A DNA stretch of 64,000 nucleotides from Pegoplata infirma (GCA_963921195.1 OY992536.1:97055550-97119549), one strand, 5' to 3'. Counted from the first letter of the stretch, positions 45,034-57,056 are shown. The notes: generated by a model from the letters alone, not told the origin. Made by a program: numbers and translations.

Positions 45034-45645
45034 ACAAGTAAAAAAGTTAAATTCGGCCTTGCCGAATGTAGTGATACTCTCCACAATTTCAAAAAAATTA
45101 TTGCCAAAAACTTTATTTAAAAGGAAATTACTTTTGAAAAAAAAAATTTTGAAAAAAAAAATTCCGCGAAAAAAAATTTTGGTAAAAAAAATCCGCTATT
45201 TTTATCTTTTTTTGTCAAAAAATGTGTTCGTACTTGTTAAATACCATTTAGTGTTCAATTATGTTCACATATGTCAACCAGAAGCCGAATTAAAGCATTT
45301 TGTATTTTTAGGTTATGTTGAATGTACTGAAATTTTTGAGGTGTGCTAACATTTTCGCTCATAACTTTTGAACCGCTGAACCGATATCGCTCAAATGCAA
45401 TACCAAACTTCTCGGGAGAACTTCCAATAAATATATTAAGTTTCAGTCATCTCTGTGCAATATTTGGTCCGTGATAGCATTTTCCACAGACAGACAGACG
45501 GACAGACGGACATCGCTAGAATGCCTTAAAATCGATCGGGCATCATAAATATATATACTTTATGGGGTCCCAGATCGATATTTCGATGAGTTACAAACGG
45601 AATGACAAACTTATATATACCCTCTATCACTAAGTGGAGTGTATA
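45034..45645 (-). mobile_element. mini-me-like element, subfamily A, minus strand
   Basis: The reverse complement starts TATACACTCCACTTAGTGAT at 45645, has the GTCCGTCTGTCCGTCTGTC tract at about 45488-45512, and ends TTTTTTACTTGT at 45034. Confidence 0.85.
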
Positions 45646-45718
45646 AAAACGGGAAAAAACTAAGCGATTTTAATAGAAAACAGCGGTTTTTAGCTATTTT
45701 TAACCAAACATGGCAACA

Positions 45719-46642
45719 GGTTAGGTTTTTAGTGGCTGCTGACGTTTTACGTCAACACACGTAGACTCTGAGGTCCGTTGTGATACCACGGGACTGAAAT
45801 AGGTTTCATAAATAGTCCAGGCCATTAAACGAATTTCTTATGAAACTTCTTAGATATTGAATTTTGACATCCGACAAATCAGAAAGATCGTGTAGCTCTC
45901 TAGATCCCAGTGACGCAAGCCTCTGACCAGAAAGTGCCGGGCAATGGAATATGAAGTGTTCGATAGTTTACAACTCCTCTTCATCCATGCAACTCCGGCA
46001 ATACATTTTCCCATCTCTCCGTCGCGGAACAAAGCCGTAGGTTTTGCTTGCAAGTTTCTAGAGGCATACCAACACATTCCAATTTAATTGGAACCTGTAA
46101 GGTAGTTCCCAGTCTTGCAGGATCATCGGCTTTTGATCTGGGACCCATATGACTCGTATGTCAAACTGCTTGGTCGTCTCATTCAAAGACGTGCGGCAGT
46201 TCAGGGCAGATCTTGTTTTCAGAAACATAGACTCCAGCGTCAAGTCGCGGCTTGACTGTCAGAAAAGTTGTTGACTGCAGTTGTAGACAATACATTGCAG
46301 CTCAACCAGTCATCCACTTCCTATATTGCCAGCATCTCTACCTGGTAAAAACTGCAATGATCTGGCAATCTTCGAGCCAGGCTATATCCAAGCTTTTACG
46401 AACGAACTCTCAAGCCCACTTGTTCGTGCAGCCTCGACCTATCCGTGTAAAAATCTATGGAATCTCCACCAACCGGAATGTCACTCACCCAAGACTCCCT
46501 GGATGGTATCATAGTGGTAAAGTAGCGCTCAAAAAGTTTCATAGAGGGAGCACAGTCCACATTTTGCGGTATTGTTGTCTTCTTCAAGGTCGCGCTATTA
46601 CCGCAATCGCTGCTTCTCCATTGCAGTGTGCTATTATTGCAA
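45719..46642 (-). pseudogene. non-LTR ORF2 3' end (RNase H to AACCT tail), minus strand
   Basis: Read on the minus strand it is colinear with 41.5-42.6 kb: KKTTIPQNVDCAPS, SIDFYTDRSRLHEQVGL (near 46.4-46.6 kb), then SALNCRTSLNE, IRVIWVP, and a broken C-terminus. The 3' untranslated block (ACGTAAAACGTCAGCAGCCA) and two AACCT units follow at 45719. Several frameshifts. The 151-codon plus-strand frame from 46252 is its antisense. Confidence 0.88.
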
Positions 46643-47362
46643 CACCCCAGGAAAATTTTTCAGAAGCGATTCCGATAACACTTGTTCTAGAACAGGTTCT
46701 TTGGTAATCAAACACTATTACACTTTAATTATTCAGAACAAGTTAAGTGAATATTATTGTGAAGCTTGTTCTATGCAGGAATTAAAAAAAAATATGTGTC
46801 AAAAAAATTAAAAACTAAATATCATTTTTTTTGTGTTCACCAAGAAAAAACACGAAATTCTATGAAAATATCAGGATATAATCGCGAAAATTGTTGATAC
46901 GAAGGTAAGTAAATTAAATTTTGATTGTCTGGGTCGGGACAAATACTAATAAAATAATGTTTTTCATTTTTGTTTGCAGAAAATTCATGTTCTGATGTAT
47001 CTTTATTGCAAGGCCCAAAATGCAATTTTGGAGGCGAAAAAGGATGTATGTGGAGGCGAAAAAGGATGTATGTGTGTTAAAAAAAATTAATATACGATGT
47101 CATATAGGATTATCTTTATCTTTTTTTTAATAAATTAATGCAATTCAAAATATTTCTTTAATTCTCATTTCTGTTCTAAATTTTACTTCTAGAACCGGTT
47201 CCGAAGAACAAAAATGTGTTCCAATTTTGCTTACAAACACCTGTTGCTTTTGGGACAATCCCTTTGTAAAAAGAATCGGTGTTGCACAAGAATAAGAACA
47301 GGTTCTAGGGAAGTATAAGTTGTTCCACAATCGGTTCTTTGCAACCGAAAATTTGGCTGGGA
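46643..47362. mobile_element. possible MITE with CCCAG...CTGGG ends
   Basis: CCCAGGAAAATTTTTC at the left and AAAATTTGGCTGGG at the right, with GAACCGGTTC/GAACAGGTTC-type palindromes inside, including AGAACAGGTTCT near both ends. It abuts the RNase H remnant. Compare the smaller element at 55978-56404. Boundaries uncertain. Confidence 0.45.
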
Positions 47363-47376
47363 CTTTCTACCAATTA

Positions 47377-47639
47377 CACTAAAAAAAAAAAAAACGTGGG
47401 TATTCAATACTAAAATTTTAACTAATGAACTAATTTTTTAGTTCAAAATGATCTAGTGCAGGCGTTGGTAATCAATACTAAAATTTGCTACTAATATTAT
47501 TCAAAACCAGTAAAAATCACTAATTTTAGTACTTTGAAGATACTAAAAAACTACTATACTACTGTTAATTAAGAACTTATTAGTAGATTTTGGTACCAAA
47601 TCTCTTTATAATATTTTTACTGTTGAATTATTTTGAGTG
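47377..47639. mobile_element. mini-MITE of the CACTNAAAAA-ended family
   Basis: CACTAAAAAAAAAA after TA and ATTATTTTGAGTG before TA, 263 bp, with AATACTAAAATTT-type repeats inside. Confidence 0.65.
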
Positions 47640-47789
47640 TAGTAGTGAGCGAAACAGTTAAAACCGATCTGTCATCTATTTTTCTTATGGCGCGTTATAA
47701 AGCTTTCTTTTTCTAACCCAAATAGTAGATAAAAAAGAAAAAACTAAACATATGATTCAAGATTACTTTTTTTGACACTTGTCATGAGT

Positions 47790-48544
47790 GTCTAGTCTGT
47801 ATTAGTCTGTGACAAGTTTATTCGGCGATAGGGGCATGAGGGGGAATATGAATGACACTCTCAACAGAGACCTTTCTTCAATCGTTGAGTGGGGTCGAGC
47901 TAACGAGGTCGATTTTAAGGCTAGCAAGACCCAATGTTTTATGTTAACCCACTGACGGACCGTGGAATCACCATTGTAATCTTTAGCTATGGATGGTATA
48001 GGATTATTGTGGAATCAGATACTCTTGAGGTTCTAGGCATGAGAATACAATGTGGTTTCGTTGGAATAAATACATGTTTCAAGTGTCGAAAGAGGCACTC
48101 AAATATCTTGGTTTTCTAAAACAGTGCAAAACTTACTTTACTCCATCTGATATCCTAACTATTAATAACAGCTATATCAGGCCGAAAATGGAATATAACT
48201 CTCATATACAGGCAGGGGCTTCGGAGTCTATTCGAACATTTCTGGAGAGGAGGGCGGTGAAGCTTATCGATGACCGTAGTGTATCTAAATTGATTCATTG
48301 GTTCATCGTAGGTATGTGGGTTGTGGTATACTCAAAAATGTGGCTCCAATCTGATGATAGTTATGCTTTCACAGAATCAAATCTGGACACATCATGTCGA
48401 ATTCGTTACAAAATTCCATTTTTAATTGACACCCTAATATCCTTAGTTAGCCATTTAAATTCAACAAGCATAAAAATCATTAAAAAAAGATTTCTAAATT
48501 CCAAAAACCAAAAAATATTCAATTTAAATGTTTGTTCAATATGA
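47790..48544 (+). pseudogene. non-LTR RT C-terminal fragment, second family
   Basis: 47865-47943 reads RDLSSIVEWGRANEVDFKAS and KTQCFML, the conserved stretch after the RT active site. After a frame change and a gap, 48050-48290 reads VSKEALKYLGFLKQCKTYFT, PSDILTINNSYIRPKMEYNS and LERRAVKLIDD, the RT thumb/connection. The C-terminus is lost in AT-rich sequence after about 48300. No RNase H follows. Sequence differs from the family at 41.3 kb, so at least two non-LTR lineages are present besides the linker fragment at 12 kb. Confidence 0.8.
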
Positions 48545-49430
48545 AAACAAATGAAAATATTTAGATGTTTTGTTAAACTGTTATACGACCATGTATGTGT
48601 CCATCTGTCTAACCACTTCTGTTTCTTTAGGGGTAACAAGTGTTAAACAACACTGGACTACATTTTTCTAATTAAGTCATTTTTTGAAACACAAAAAACA
48701 AAAAAAAACTACTTGTCTTGTGGCAACATCAACTTAACAGATCCCACAAAATTCAAATTTCTCAATCGTTATTCAAATTGGATCTCATTAGCGAACTTGT
48801 TAAAGTGGTGATTTAAGTAAAAAAAACATTTTCCTTAATTGGTTTTATCATTGAAATAGTTTTCTTTATTGGCGGTAAAATTTCAAATAGAACATGATTA
48901 TTGTAAATATATACAATTTTCCAGTTCCAGTTAGGATTTTTAATAGAAATTGTGTTTAACTACCTGACCGTTTGTTGATGTTTTAAACTTAGATTTTTAT
49001 GAGTTTTTAACAAGTCCAGAAACAGATTTTAAATGAAGTCATTATGTTTTTGATACATTTAATGATTTTTATCCAAAAATATTTATACTATTTTATGAAC
49101 ATCGACATGTTTTAATCAGGTGGATTGATTTAAAACTTAATCAAAACAGTCGATTAATTGGAGTATTCATGTTTTTAACCATGTTAGAAAGATTTTAATG
49201 ATATAAGATGGGATATTTTTAAAGAAAGTTCCCAAAGTTGGCAGGGTTTCAATAGGGTTTCGATGTGACAATTTTGAGCTTCTAATGAAATTTCCAAAAC
49301 TTTGAATTTTACATACTACAAACCAGAGATATCGTGCTGTTCTATAGATCCCAGAAAATCTGTCACTTTTTAGAAACAATGGCAGATAAAGTTTTTGATT
49401 GTTTTTTAATCCTAATCATCTATATAGAGC
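48545..49430. other. unassigned AT-rich sequence
   Basis: No gene or repeat family recognised. Confidence 0.4.
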
Positions 49431-49639
49431 TCCAACAGATCTCGCAGCTTTAAGCATAGTACTCTGTTCAGGCGCGGATCCAGCTCTTGGGTTTGGGTTG
49501 GGGGAAAAATTTTTTTTTTGCGGGGAACTTCAGTTCGAATTTGAATCATTAGTTAATGTTTTTTACTGTACAACTCTTATTTATTATAATTTTTTCTATT
49601 GAAACATTTTCAAATTTTAAAAATTTATTCCTATAATAA

Positions 49640-50380
49640 AAAAAAATTAAATGTTTGATATTTTGAAAAATGTCTCTTCAAGAAATTTTCAGGTTCTAAA
49701 GTATTTTTATGAGAGCAAAAGACCCAGATTCTGACATAATTTTCTAATAGAAAGTATATGATTCTGAGACGTTATCCCAATAGAAAACTTCTGAGGCATT
49801 TTGATACAGAAAAGCTTTTAAAATTTATACAAAAATATTTTAAGTAGGTTTATTCTAGCTCGAGGTCATTATTTCCTTTACTTATTAAAGCTATGATATT
49901 CGCATAGAATAATTTTCAAAAAAATATTCTATGAGAATATTAAAGTCTAAATAAGTAAAGGAAATAATGACCTCAAATTAGAATAAATCTACTAAAAATA
50001 CAATATTTTAAAGTTAGAATGTAACGATTTTTATTTTTGAATAAAAATTAATCAGAATTTATACAAACATTTTTAAATTCTGATACACCTTCATATCGAA
50101 AATTCTCAGATACTTATGCAATTCTCACGCCAAAAATTTCTATATTTAGAAAAAATTTTCGTAAAGAAAAATTCTCAGATTTAGTGAGTGTTTTTCCCAT
50201 TGAAAACTTTTTAGGTTCTCAAATATTCAAATGTTTTCTATTCTATTCTTCTACAGAAAAGTTTTAAGACCGAAACGATCTTTCTACACCAAAATTTTTA
50301 GGGTTTGAAAAAATATTCCGTAGAATGTACCTGAGATTAGAAAAATTGAAGACTTTAAAATTTTTGGAGGCAATTTTCTA
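49640..50380. repeat. degenerate satellite with TCTGAGAC core
   Basis: Loose 33-40 bp repeats like those at 26.7-27.3 kb (CAGATTCTGACATAATTTT, GATTCTGAGACGTT). Contains a 146-bp hairpin at 49847-49993 (word GTCATTATTTCCTTTACTTA and its complement). Confidence 0.65.
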
Positions 50381-50384
50381 CACC

Positions 50385-52036
50385 ATTTACAGTTGTAATT
50401 CGAAAAAGATCAATTGAATAGTTCATGCGAATAAGGACGAATAGACCACTTTTTCGCAAACACGTTTTTTTGCATAAATGCATTTTATTAGCAGAGCCAT
50501 ACAATCCTATGCAGAAATTTTGGGGAAATTTTGACTTTTAAGGCTAAAAAAATTACTTTGAAAGTGCAATAATTCGTATGTTTTTATATTTTTGTTTAAA
50601 TTGGGAGTGAACTAATGCACAATTTTGATTAAATACAACACAAAAGCATACAAAAATTTTACTTTCGGTAACAATGTGTTAAAAGAACATTACGAGGAAC
50701 AAACCACACTTATTATATTGGCAAAAAATTTTACCGTTCTTGAGTTATAAGACTTTAAAGTGTGGAAAGCAAAAAGGGCGAATATCCATCCTTAACAAAA
50801 TATTATATAAAAATTATTTAGCTGCGAGTTTAAAATTGATATTAGCTAAAATTTGAAATTGTACACAAAAAAACCAATCTTAGCACATACAAACTTTTAG
50901 TGTTAATACTGCATCCAATGTCAGGAATAAAAAACAAAAATTGTTTTCATGTCCTTTTATGTTACGTCGTAATATGCAGTCAAGGGTTAATATTATAATT
51001 CCTAAAAATGTATTTAGTGTCATAAAGAATTACTACTGCATCAAATGGCAGGAATATTAAAAAAAAATTAACAAAAAAATTTTTTTTTGCATGTCCTGGC
51101 AATCCTTAAAAAGTGTATCCTTGAAGTCCTTAAAGTGTTACAAACAAATATCAACCATAGTTCGTCAAATATTGCAAGTCTCATGAAAATTTAGTCAAAA
51201 TCTGCTGCAAAATAACACATTTTTATTCAAATTTCAATACATTTTTTTGGATATTCGCCCTTTTTCCATTTAAGCAAAAAATTGAAGTCCAATTTTTGGC
51301 AAGTTCTCTTTTGAATACCCTACTAAAATTTTGTATATAGGTAGATGTGACCTAAATCTTTAAGCTAATACCAAAAAGTTGACAAAAATATTATTTTTTA
51401 ACCGTTTCCTGCGTTTTTATTGTCCCCTGTAAAATTCTACAAATGGTCTATTCGTCTTTATTCGCATGAACTATTCAATTGTAATTCGAAGATTCCATTT
51501 GTAATTCTAATACTCCAATTGTAATTCGAAGATTCCATTTGTAATTCGAAGATTCCAATTGTAATTCAAAAAAGATCAATTGTAATTCGAAAGAGATCAA
51601 TTGTAATTCGAAAAAGATCAATTGTAATTCGAAAAAGATCAATTGTAATTCGTAAAAGATCAATTGTAATTCGTAAAAGATCAATTGTAATTCGAAGATT
51701 CCAATTGTAATTCGAAAAATATCAACTGTATTTCCATTGATATTTTTCGAATTACAATTGATCTTTTACGAATTACAATTGATCTTTTACGAATTACAAT
51801 TGATCTTTTTTGAATTACAATTGATCTTTTTCGAATTACAATTGATCTTTTTCGAATTACAATTGATCCTTTTCGAATTACAATTGGAATCTTCGAATTA
51901 CAATTGGAGTATTCGAATTACATATGGAATCTTCGAATTACAAATGGAATCTTCGAATTACAAATGGAATCTTCGAATTACAAATAGAATCTTCGAATTA
52001 CAATTGATCTTTTTCGAATTACATCTGTAAATGGTT
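50385..52036. mobile_element. FB-like minisatellite foldback I, interrupted
   Basis: Starts CTACACCATTTACAG and ends CTGTAAATGGTTTAG. One arm is tandem 20-21-bp units AATTGTAATTCGAAAAAGATC; the other is their complement, turning near 51730. Unit variants are AAAAAGATC, AAGATTCC and AAAGATC types. The left arm is split by the insertion at 50417-51475. The translated frames with FFELQLI periodicity are artefacts. Confidence 0.85.
50417..51475. mobile_element. 1.06-kb element (TIR AATAGTTCATGCGAATAA)
   Basis: Ends AATAGTTCATGCGAATAA and TTATTCGCATGAACTATT, extended by a further 14 bp of inverted match. Flanked by CAATTG on both sides (50411-50416, 51476-51481); AATT with a longer TIR is equally possible because the target is palindromic. 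Subterminal GGGCGAATATCC and GGATATTCGCCC. No gene. Superfamily unknown. Confidence 0.8.
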
Positions 52037-53112
52037 TAGATTCTGAGACATTTTTCTATTAAAAAAGTTTTGTGAGAAACTTTTCCCTAGAAAAAGTTGA
52101 AGATAGTCAAACATTTTCTGAGAAATATTTTCATAAGAGAGTCTAAGAAATTTTTTCCTGAAAAAATGTTTTAGTTACTGTGTCATTTTTTCCCATAGAA
52201 AAAGTCTCAGAGTCTGAGTTTCCGAAATTTTTCCTACAAAGGAACTCTTAAATTCTGAGTCATTTTTCAAACAAGAAAGTTTCGGAAGACCTTTTTTTAA
52301 ATTCTCTGATAATTTTTTCTAAAATTCTCAGAATATTTTTTCTAAAATTCTCAGAGTCTAAGGCAATTTTTATAGAAAAAGACTTGGATTCTGAGTTATT
52401 TTTCCTATCGAAAAAGTCATAGATTTTAGAATACTTTTTCAATATTAAAACTCAAAAATTCTGAGATATTTTTAATACCGAAAAAATCGGAAATTTTTTC
52501 TAGGATTCTAGGACTTTTTTCATGTAGAAAAGGTCTCAGCTTTTCCTATTAAAAAGTCTTGGATTCTAAGACATCTTTCTAATAAAAATAATCTCAGATT
52601 CTTAGACATTTTTCTATGGAAAAATACTTAGATTCCGAGACATTTTTCCTATAAAAGTCCCAGATTCTGTACAATTTTTCCTATAGAAAAGTCTAAGACT
52701 CTATTGCATTTTTTGTATAAAAAATTCTCAAATTTTCCCTGAAGATTTTTTTTTTATTTTTTCTATAGATAATTTTTATTTTAATATTACTTTTTTTCTG
52801 TAAAGAAGTTTAAGATTTAAAAACAATTTTTCTAAAGAAAACTTTTGAGATTCTTAAAAATGGTAGAAAAAATTCTAAAAAAAATTCTCACTCATGATTT
52901 CATTTCTTTTTTTTTTTTCTTTTTACCCAGAAGAATTGTCAAATTTTTAATATAGAAAATTCTCAGATTTTTCCTATAGAAAAACTGTTAGATTTTCCAT
53001 ATAAAAATTGTCAAAATTCTAAAATTTTTCCTACAAAAAAGTTCTAAAAAACATTTTCAACTTTTTTCTATGTATAAAATTCCCAAATTATTCATTTAGA
53101 AAAATTTAAAAA
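52037..53112. repeat. degenerate satellite with TCTGAGACATTTTTC units
   Basis: About 1.1 kb of loose repeats (GATTCTGAGACATTTTTCTA and variants) separating two minisatellite foldbacks; continues the 49.6-50.4 kb block. Confidence 0.7.
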
Positions 53113-53545
53113 TTTTTCGTCTACACCATTTACAGATGTTATTCGAAAAATATCAATTGTAATTCGAAGATTCTATTTGTAATTCGAAGATTCCGTTTGT
53201 AATTCGAAGATTCCATTTGTAGTTCGAATACTCCAATTGTAATTCGAAGATTACATTTGTAATTCGAATATTCCAATTGTAATTCGAAAAAGATCAATTG
53301 TAATTCGAAAAAGATCAATTATAATTCGAAAAAGATCAATTGTAATTCGAAAAAGATCAATTGTAATTCGAAAAACATTAATTGTAATTCGTTAAAGACC
53401 AATTGTAATTCGTAAAAGATCAATTGTAATTCGTTAAAGATCAATTGTAATTCGGAAAAGATCAATTGTAATTCGAAGATTCCATTTGTAATTCGAAGAT
53501 TCCAATTGTAATTCGAAGATTCCAATTGTAATTCGAAAACCAACG
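53113..53545. mobile_element. FB-like minisatellite element II (single arm)
   Basis: Starts CTACACCATTTACAGATG and contains about 19 units of AATTGTAATTCG plus linker in one orientation only, ending at AATTCGAAAACCAACGAG. The second arm is missing. Confidence 0.8.
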
Positions 53546-53606
53546 AGTAAATCAACAAAAAACAATGTTTTTAAAGGCGTAAGAAACGATTTTATGTTGA
53601 TCTACA

Positions 53607-54264
53607 TACACCATTTACAGATGTAATTCGAAAAAGATCAATTGTAATTCGAAGATTCTATTTGCAATTCGAAGATTCCATTTGTAATTCGAAGATTCCA
53701 TTTGTAATTCGAATACTCCAATTGTAATTCGAAGATTCCATTTGTAATTCGAAGATTCCAATTGTAATTCGAAAAAGATCAATTGTAATTCGAAAAAGAT
53801 CAATTGTAATTCGAAAAAGATCAATTGTAATTCGAAAAAGATCAATTGTAATTCGTAAAAGATCAATTGTAATTCGTAAAAGATCAATTGTAATTCGAAG
53901 ATTCCAATTGTAATTCGAAAAATATCAACTCTATTTCCATTGATTGGAATCTTAGAATTACAAATGGAATCTTCGAATTACAAATGGAATCTTCGAATTA
54001 CAATTGATCTTTTTCGAATTACAATTGATCTCTTACGAATTACTATTGATCTTTTTCGAATTACAATTGATCTTTTTCGAATTACAACTGATCTTTTTCG
54101 AATTACAATTGGAATCTTCGAATTACAAATGGAATCTTCGAATTACAATTGGAGTATTCGAATTACAAATGGAATCTTCGAATTACAAATGGAATCTTCG
54201 AATTACAAATAGAATCTTCGAATTACAATTGATCTTTTTCGAATTACATCTGTAAATGGTGTAG
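53607..54264. mobile_element. FB-like minisatellite foldback III, complete
   Basis: ACACCATTTACAGATGTAAT at the left and ATTACATCTGTAAATGGTGT at the right. About 15 units per arm with a short asymmetric centre near 53930-53945. Units alternate between a GATC-containing 21-mer and an ATGGAATC/GATTCC-containing 20-mer. Confidence 0.88.
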
Positions 54265-54520
54265 AAAAATTCCCAAATATTTCGTCTAAAAAAATTTTTG
54301 TATTTTTTATAAAGAAAAGTTTTATTTTTTGAGACTTTTATCACATAGAAAAATTCGAACATTCAGAAAAATTTAAGGATTCTTAGACATTTTTCATAGA
54401 AGAATTTCTATTAAAAAAATTTTCCTATAGAAAAATTCCCAGATCCTTGGACATTTCTCATAGAAATTTTTTTCAGATTATTTCCTTTTCACTCTCCTTT
54501 TCCCCTCTTCTTTTCTTCTA

Positions 54521-54920
54521 TTTTCTTTTCTTTTCTTTTCTTTTCTTTTCTTTTCTTTTCTTTTCTTTTCTTTTCTTTTCTTTTCTTTTCTTTTCTTTTC
54601 TTTTCTTTTCTTTTCTTTTCTTTTCTTTTCTTTTCTTTTCTTTTCTTTTCTTTTCTTTTCTTTTCTTTTCTTTTCTTTTCTTTTCTTTTCTTTTCTTTTC
54701 TTTTCTTTTCTTTTCTTTTCTTTTCTTTTCTTTTCTTTTCTTTTCTTTTCTTTTCTTTTCTTTTCTTTTCTTTTCTTTTCTTTTCTTTTCTTTTCTTTTC
54801 TTTTCTTTTCTTTTCTTTTCTTTTCTTTTCTTTTCTTTTCTTTTCTTTTCTTTTCTTTTCTTTTCTTTTCTTTTCTTTTCTTTTCTTTTCTTTTCTTTTC
54901 TTTTCTTTTCTTTTCTTTTC
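54521..54920 (+). repeat. perfect (TTTTC)80 microsatellite
   Basis: Exactly 400 bp of uninterrupted TTTTC, followed by an imperfect T/C tract to about 54945. The 180-codon frames on both strands are its translation. Confidence 0.97.
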
Positions 54921-55270
54921 TTTTTTTCTTTTTTCCTTTTTTTCTTTCGAATTCCGTTTGGGGTGAAATTTCCTTTCCCCCCGTGGATCCGCGCCTTCTT
55001 GATATAAACATGTTTTTATATTTCATTATATAATTTTTTGAATTTTTTGTCTACAAAAAAAATAGCCAACACAAGTAAAACCTAATGACTTCCAACAATT
55101 TAAAAAAAAAACATATACAAATCATTAAAAATTAAAGAAGAATCACTTATTTTTAATTGCAGTACAAAAATAAATGACTTTAAAAATTTAATGCTAAAGA
55201 AAGCTTTTATTTTTTATGTTGTTATTTTTGAAACAAAGAACAGAAATAGTCATTTAATAAAACTGAACAT

Positions 55271-56928
55271 TAGGGCGTTTCATCAAAAACTTTTTTTTTG
55301 ATTTTTGCTACTCTTGAAGCGGAATATGAATTCTTATGGCCTAAAAGATTTTTGAGATTTTTTTGAGATTTTTGGCGAGCCGGGATCAACTCGCTCAAAT
55401 CGATTTTATGCTAAAAATGAGGTTATGAAACATCATTTTATTTTATTTTTTTCCCCTGGTGGCTTTTTTTACAAAACTGGATACATTACTTCTAAATGTT
55501 GCTAGCCTCCTAAAAAAAAATATTCGCGGTCAAATTATAAGTTCAAGGGTCTCTAAGATGACCTTAAAAGTAAAAATTCAGAATTTCCCGTGTTTTAACC
55601 TCAATAATTCGAGAAATAAGATATGTATGAACGTCATGTTGAATCCGTTAGATAGGTCTTTAAAACACCTTTCATTTAAAACCAATCTGACTATTGTCAC
55701 TTTTGTAGAAATGTTAAAAAAAATAAAAAACTGGGAAAAACTCATTTTCTCCCCCATTTTATCGAAAATTGAACTGGTGCATTAGGTAGTTTTTTTTTGT
55801 AAAGTTAAAATAATAACTTTTAAAGACTTTTTATGGATTGTAGTTAGTGTTTCCAAGCCGGTTAACCAAAAAACCGGTTTTTTGTCAAAAAAACCGGTTT
55901 GACTAAAACCCGGTTTTCCGGTTTGGAAACACTAATTGCAATCAAAAAAACTTCTTTTAAGTTTATTATTTCAACTTCCCAGCAAAAACTTGGTAATGAC
56001 ACATCATTACCATTCGAATTACTTAGTAATGATAGAAAATTACCTTTAGCATTATTTTGAAATGTATAATAATGACTTACTAATAATGGCTTACCTAAGT
56101 AATTATAATAAAATAAAAAAATTTCAGAACTAGATTTTCACTTTTTGGCTAACTGCAAATTATTTTGGTTAAAAATAAAATTAAATTAAATATTTTTTTA
56201 TTTTTTTAAATTTTTTTTCAAAATAATTTTTTCGTTACCTATAAGTATATATGTAACTAGTTATTAATACTGTTTTGATAATCATTACAGCTGGCGCCAT
56301 TGCTTGTAGTTGTAATGGGAAAAGTAATTCGAATCATAATTAGTTATAACTTTTGAATTTCCCATTACACATTTCATTACTTGGTAATGCAAGTTTTTGC
56401 TGGGTTTACAAAAAAACTACTAATGGATTCCCTTCGATTTTCTGTAAAATGGGGGAAAAATGAGTTTATCTTAGTTTTTTAATATTTCTACTAAAGTGAC
56501 AAATGTCATTTTGGTTTTAAATTAAAGGTATTAGAAAGACCTATCTAACGTATTCATCATTACGTTCATATATTGCATATTTCTCAAATTATTAAGGTTG
56601 GAACACGGGAAATTTTGAATTTTTACATTAAAGGTCATCTTAGTGACCCTTGAACTTATTATTTTGACCGCGAATATTTTTTTTAGGAGGCTAGCAACAT
56701 TTAGAAGTATTATATCCGGTTTTGTTAAAAAAAGGCACCAGAGAACAAAAAATAAAAAAAAAATATGTTTCATAACCTAATTTTTTTGATAAAATCGATT
56801 TGAGGGAGTTGATCCCGACATTCCAAAAATCTGAAAAAAATCTCAAAAATCTTTTAGGCCATAAGAATTCATATTCCGCTTCAAGAGTTGCAAAAATCAA
56901 AAAAAAAAGTTTTTGATGAAACGCCCTA
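55271..56928. mobile_element. hAT-type foldback (TIR TAGGGCGTTTCATC), copy 2
   Basis: Same ends as copy 1 and a perfect CTGAACAT duplication (55263-55270, 56929-56936), which matches nTnnnnAn. It contains the 90-bp CCGG palindrome at about 55849-55936 and the nested MITE at 55978-56404. Plus- and minus-strand frames of 80-108 codons are arm translations. Confidence 0.92.
55978..56404. mobile_element. MITE (TIR CCCAGCAAAAACTTG)
   Basis: Ends CCCAGCAAAAACTTGGTAATG and CAAGTTTTTGCTGGG (first string has one extra inner word), 427 bp, with TAATGA/TCATTA repeats. Copy 1 of the host foldback lacks it, giving a clean empty site (TTTCAATTTTACAAAA). Duplication, if any, is TT. Confidence 0.82.
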
Positions 56929-57056
56929 CTGAACATTGAACAACTGTTGTTTCTTATAAAAACGACAAAACGTAAAACTTTTTAAATAAACTACAAACAG
57001 TTAATGACATAATTTTTGGAGTGTATAGAGCTCCAGCAGGACTCGCAGCTTTAAGC

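Larger units (their letters stand above)
49469..54992. mobile_element. block bounded by AGGCGCGGATCCA inverted ends, satellite-filled
   Basis: AGGCGCGGATCCAG at the left and TGGATCCGCGCCT at the right form short inverted ends with C/G-rich subterminal tracts, of the kind seen in hAT elements. No 8-bp duplication. The interior is degenerate satellite, three minisatellite foldbacks, a 1-kb element and a (TTTTC)80 tract; no transposase. The left flank (49424-49468) resembles 57022-57067, not the sequence expected from the right flank. Confidence 0.5.
54994..57023. mobile_element. right part of a second TA-inserting MITE, interrupted by a foldback
   Basis: 55000-55270 and 56929-57023 are colinear with 42785-43152 (words AAATAAATGACTNTNAA, GTTATTTTTGAAACAAAG and CAGTTAATGACATAATTTTT). 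It ends GGAGTG before TA. The left part is missing: the join with the block at 54992 replaces it. Confidence 0.8.

Noticed and set aside
46252..46707. 151-codon plus-strand frame (and the 152-codon minus frame at 41413-41871)
   Set aside because: Both are antisense to the RNase H region of the same retrotransposon family, whose sense strand carries the conserved catalytic motifs.
51475..54255. Frames with FELQLIF periodicity; also a resemblance to a CRISPR-like array
   Set aside because: The period of 20-21 bp is continuous with no unique spacers, and the arms are inverted copies; this is a minisatellite foldback in a eukaryotic genome.
54447..55026. Open frames of 180+ codons on both strands (Phe/Ser/Leu- and Lys/Glu/Arg-periodic)
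   Set aside because: They are translations of the perfect TTTTC pentamer in a length divisible by neither a stop codon nor a frame change; no gene signal.
14741..56773. Frames of 80-113 codons in the TAGGGCGTTTC foldbacks that resemble each other
   Set aside because: The similarity is explained by two copies and their inverted arms; both strands give such frames and none has a recognisable domain.
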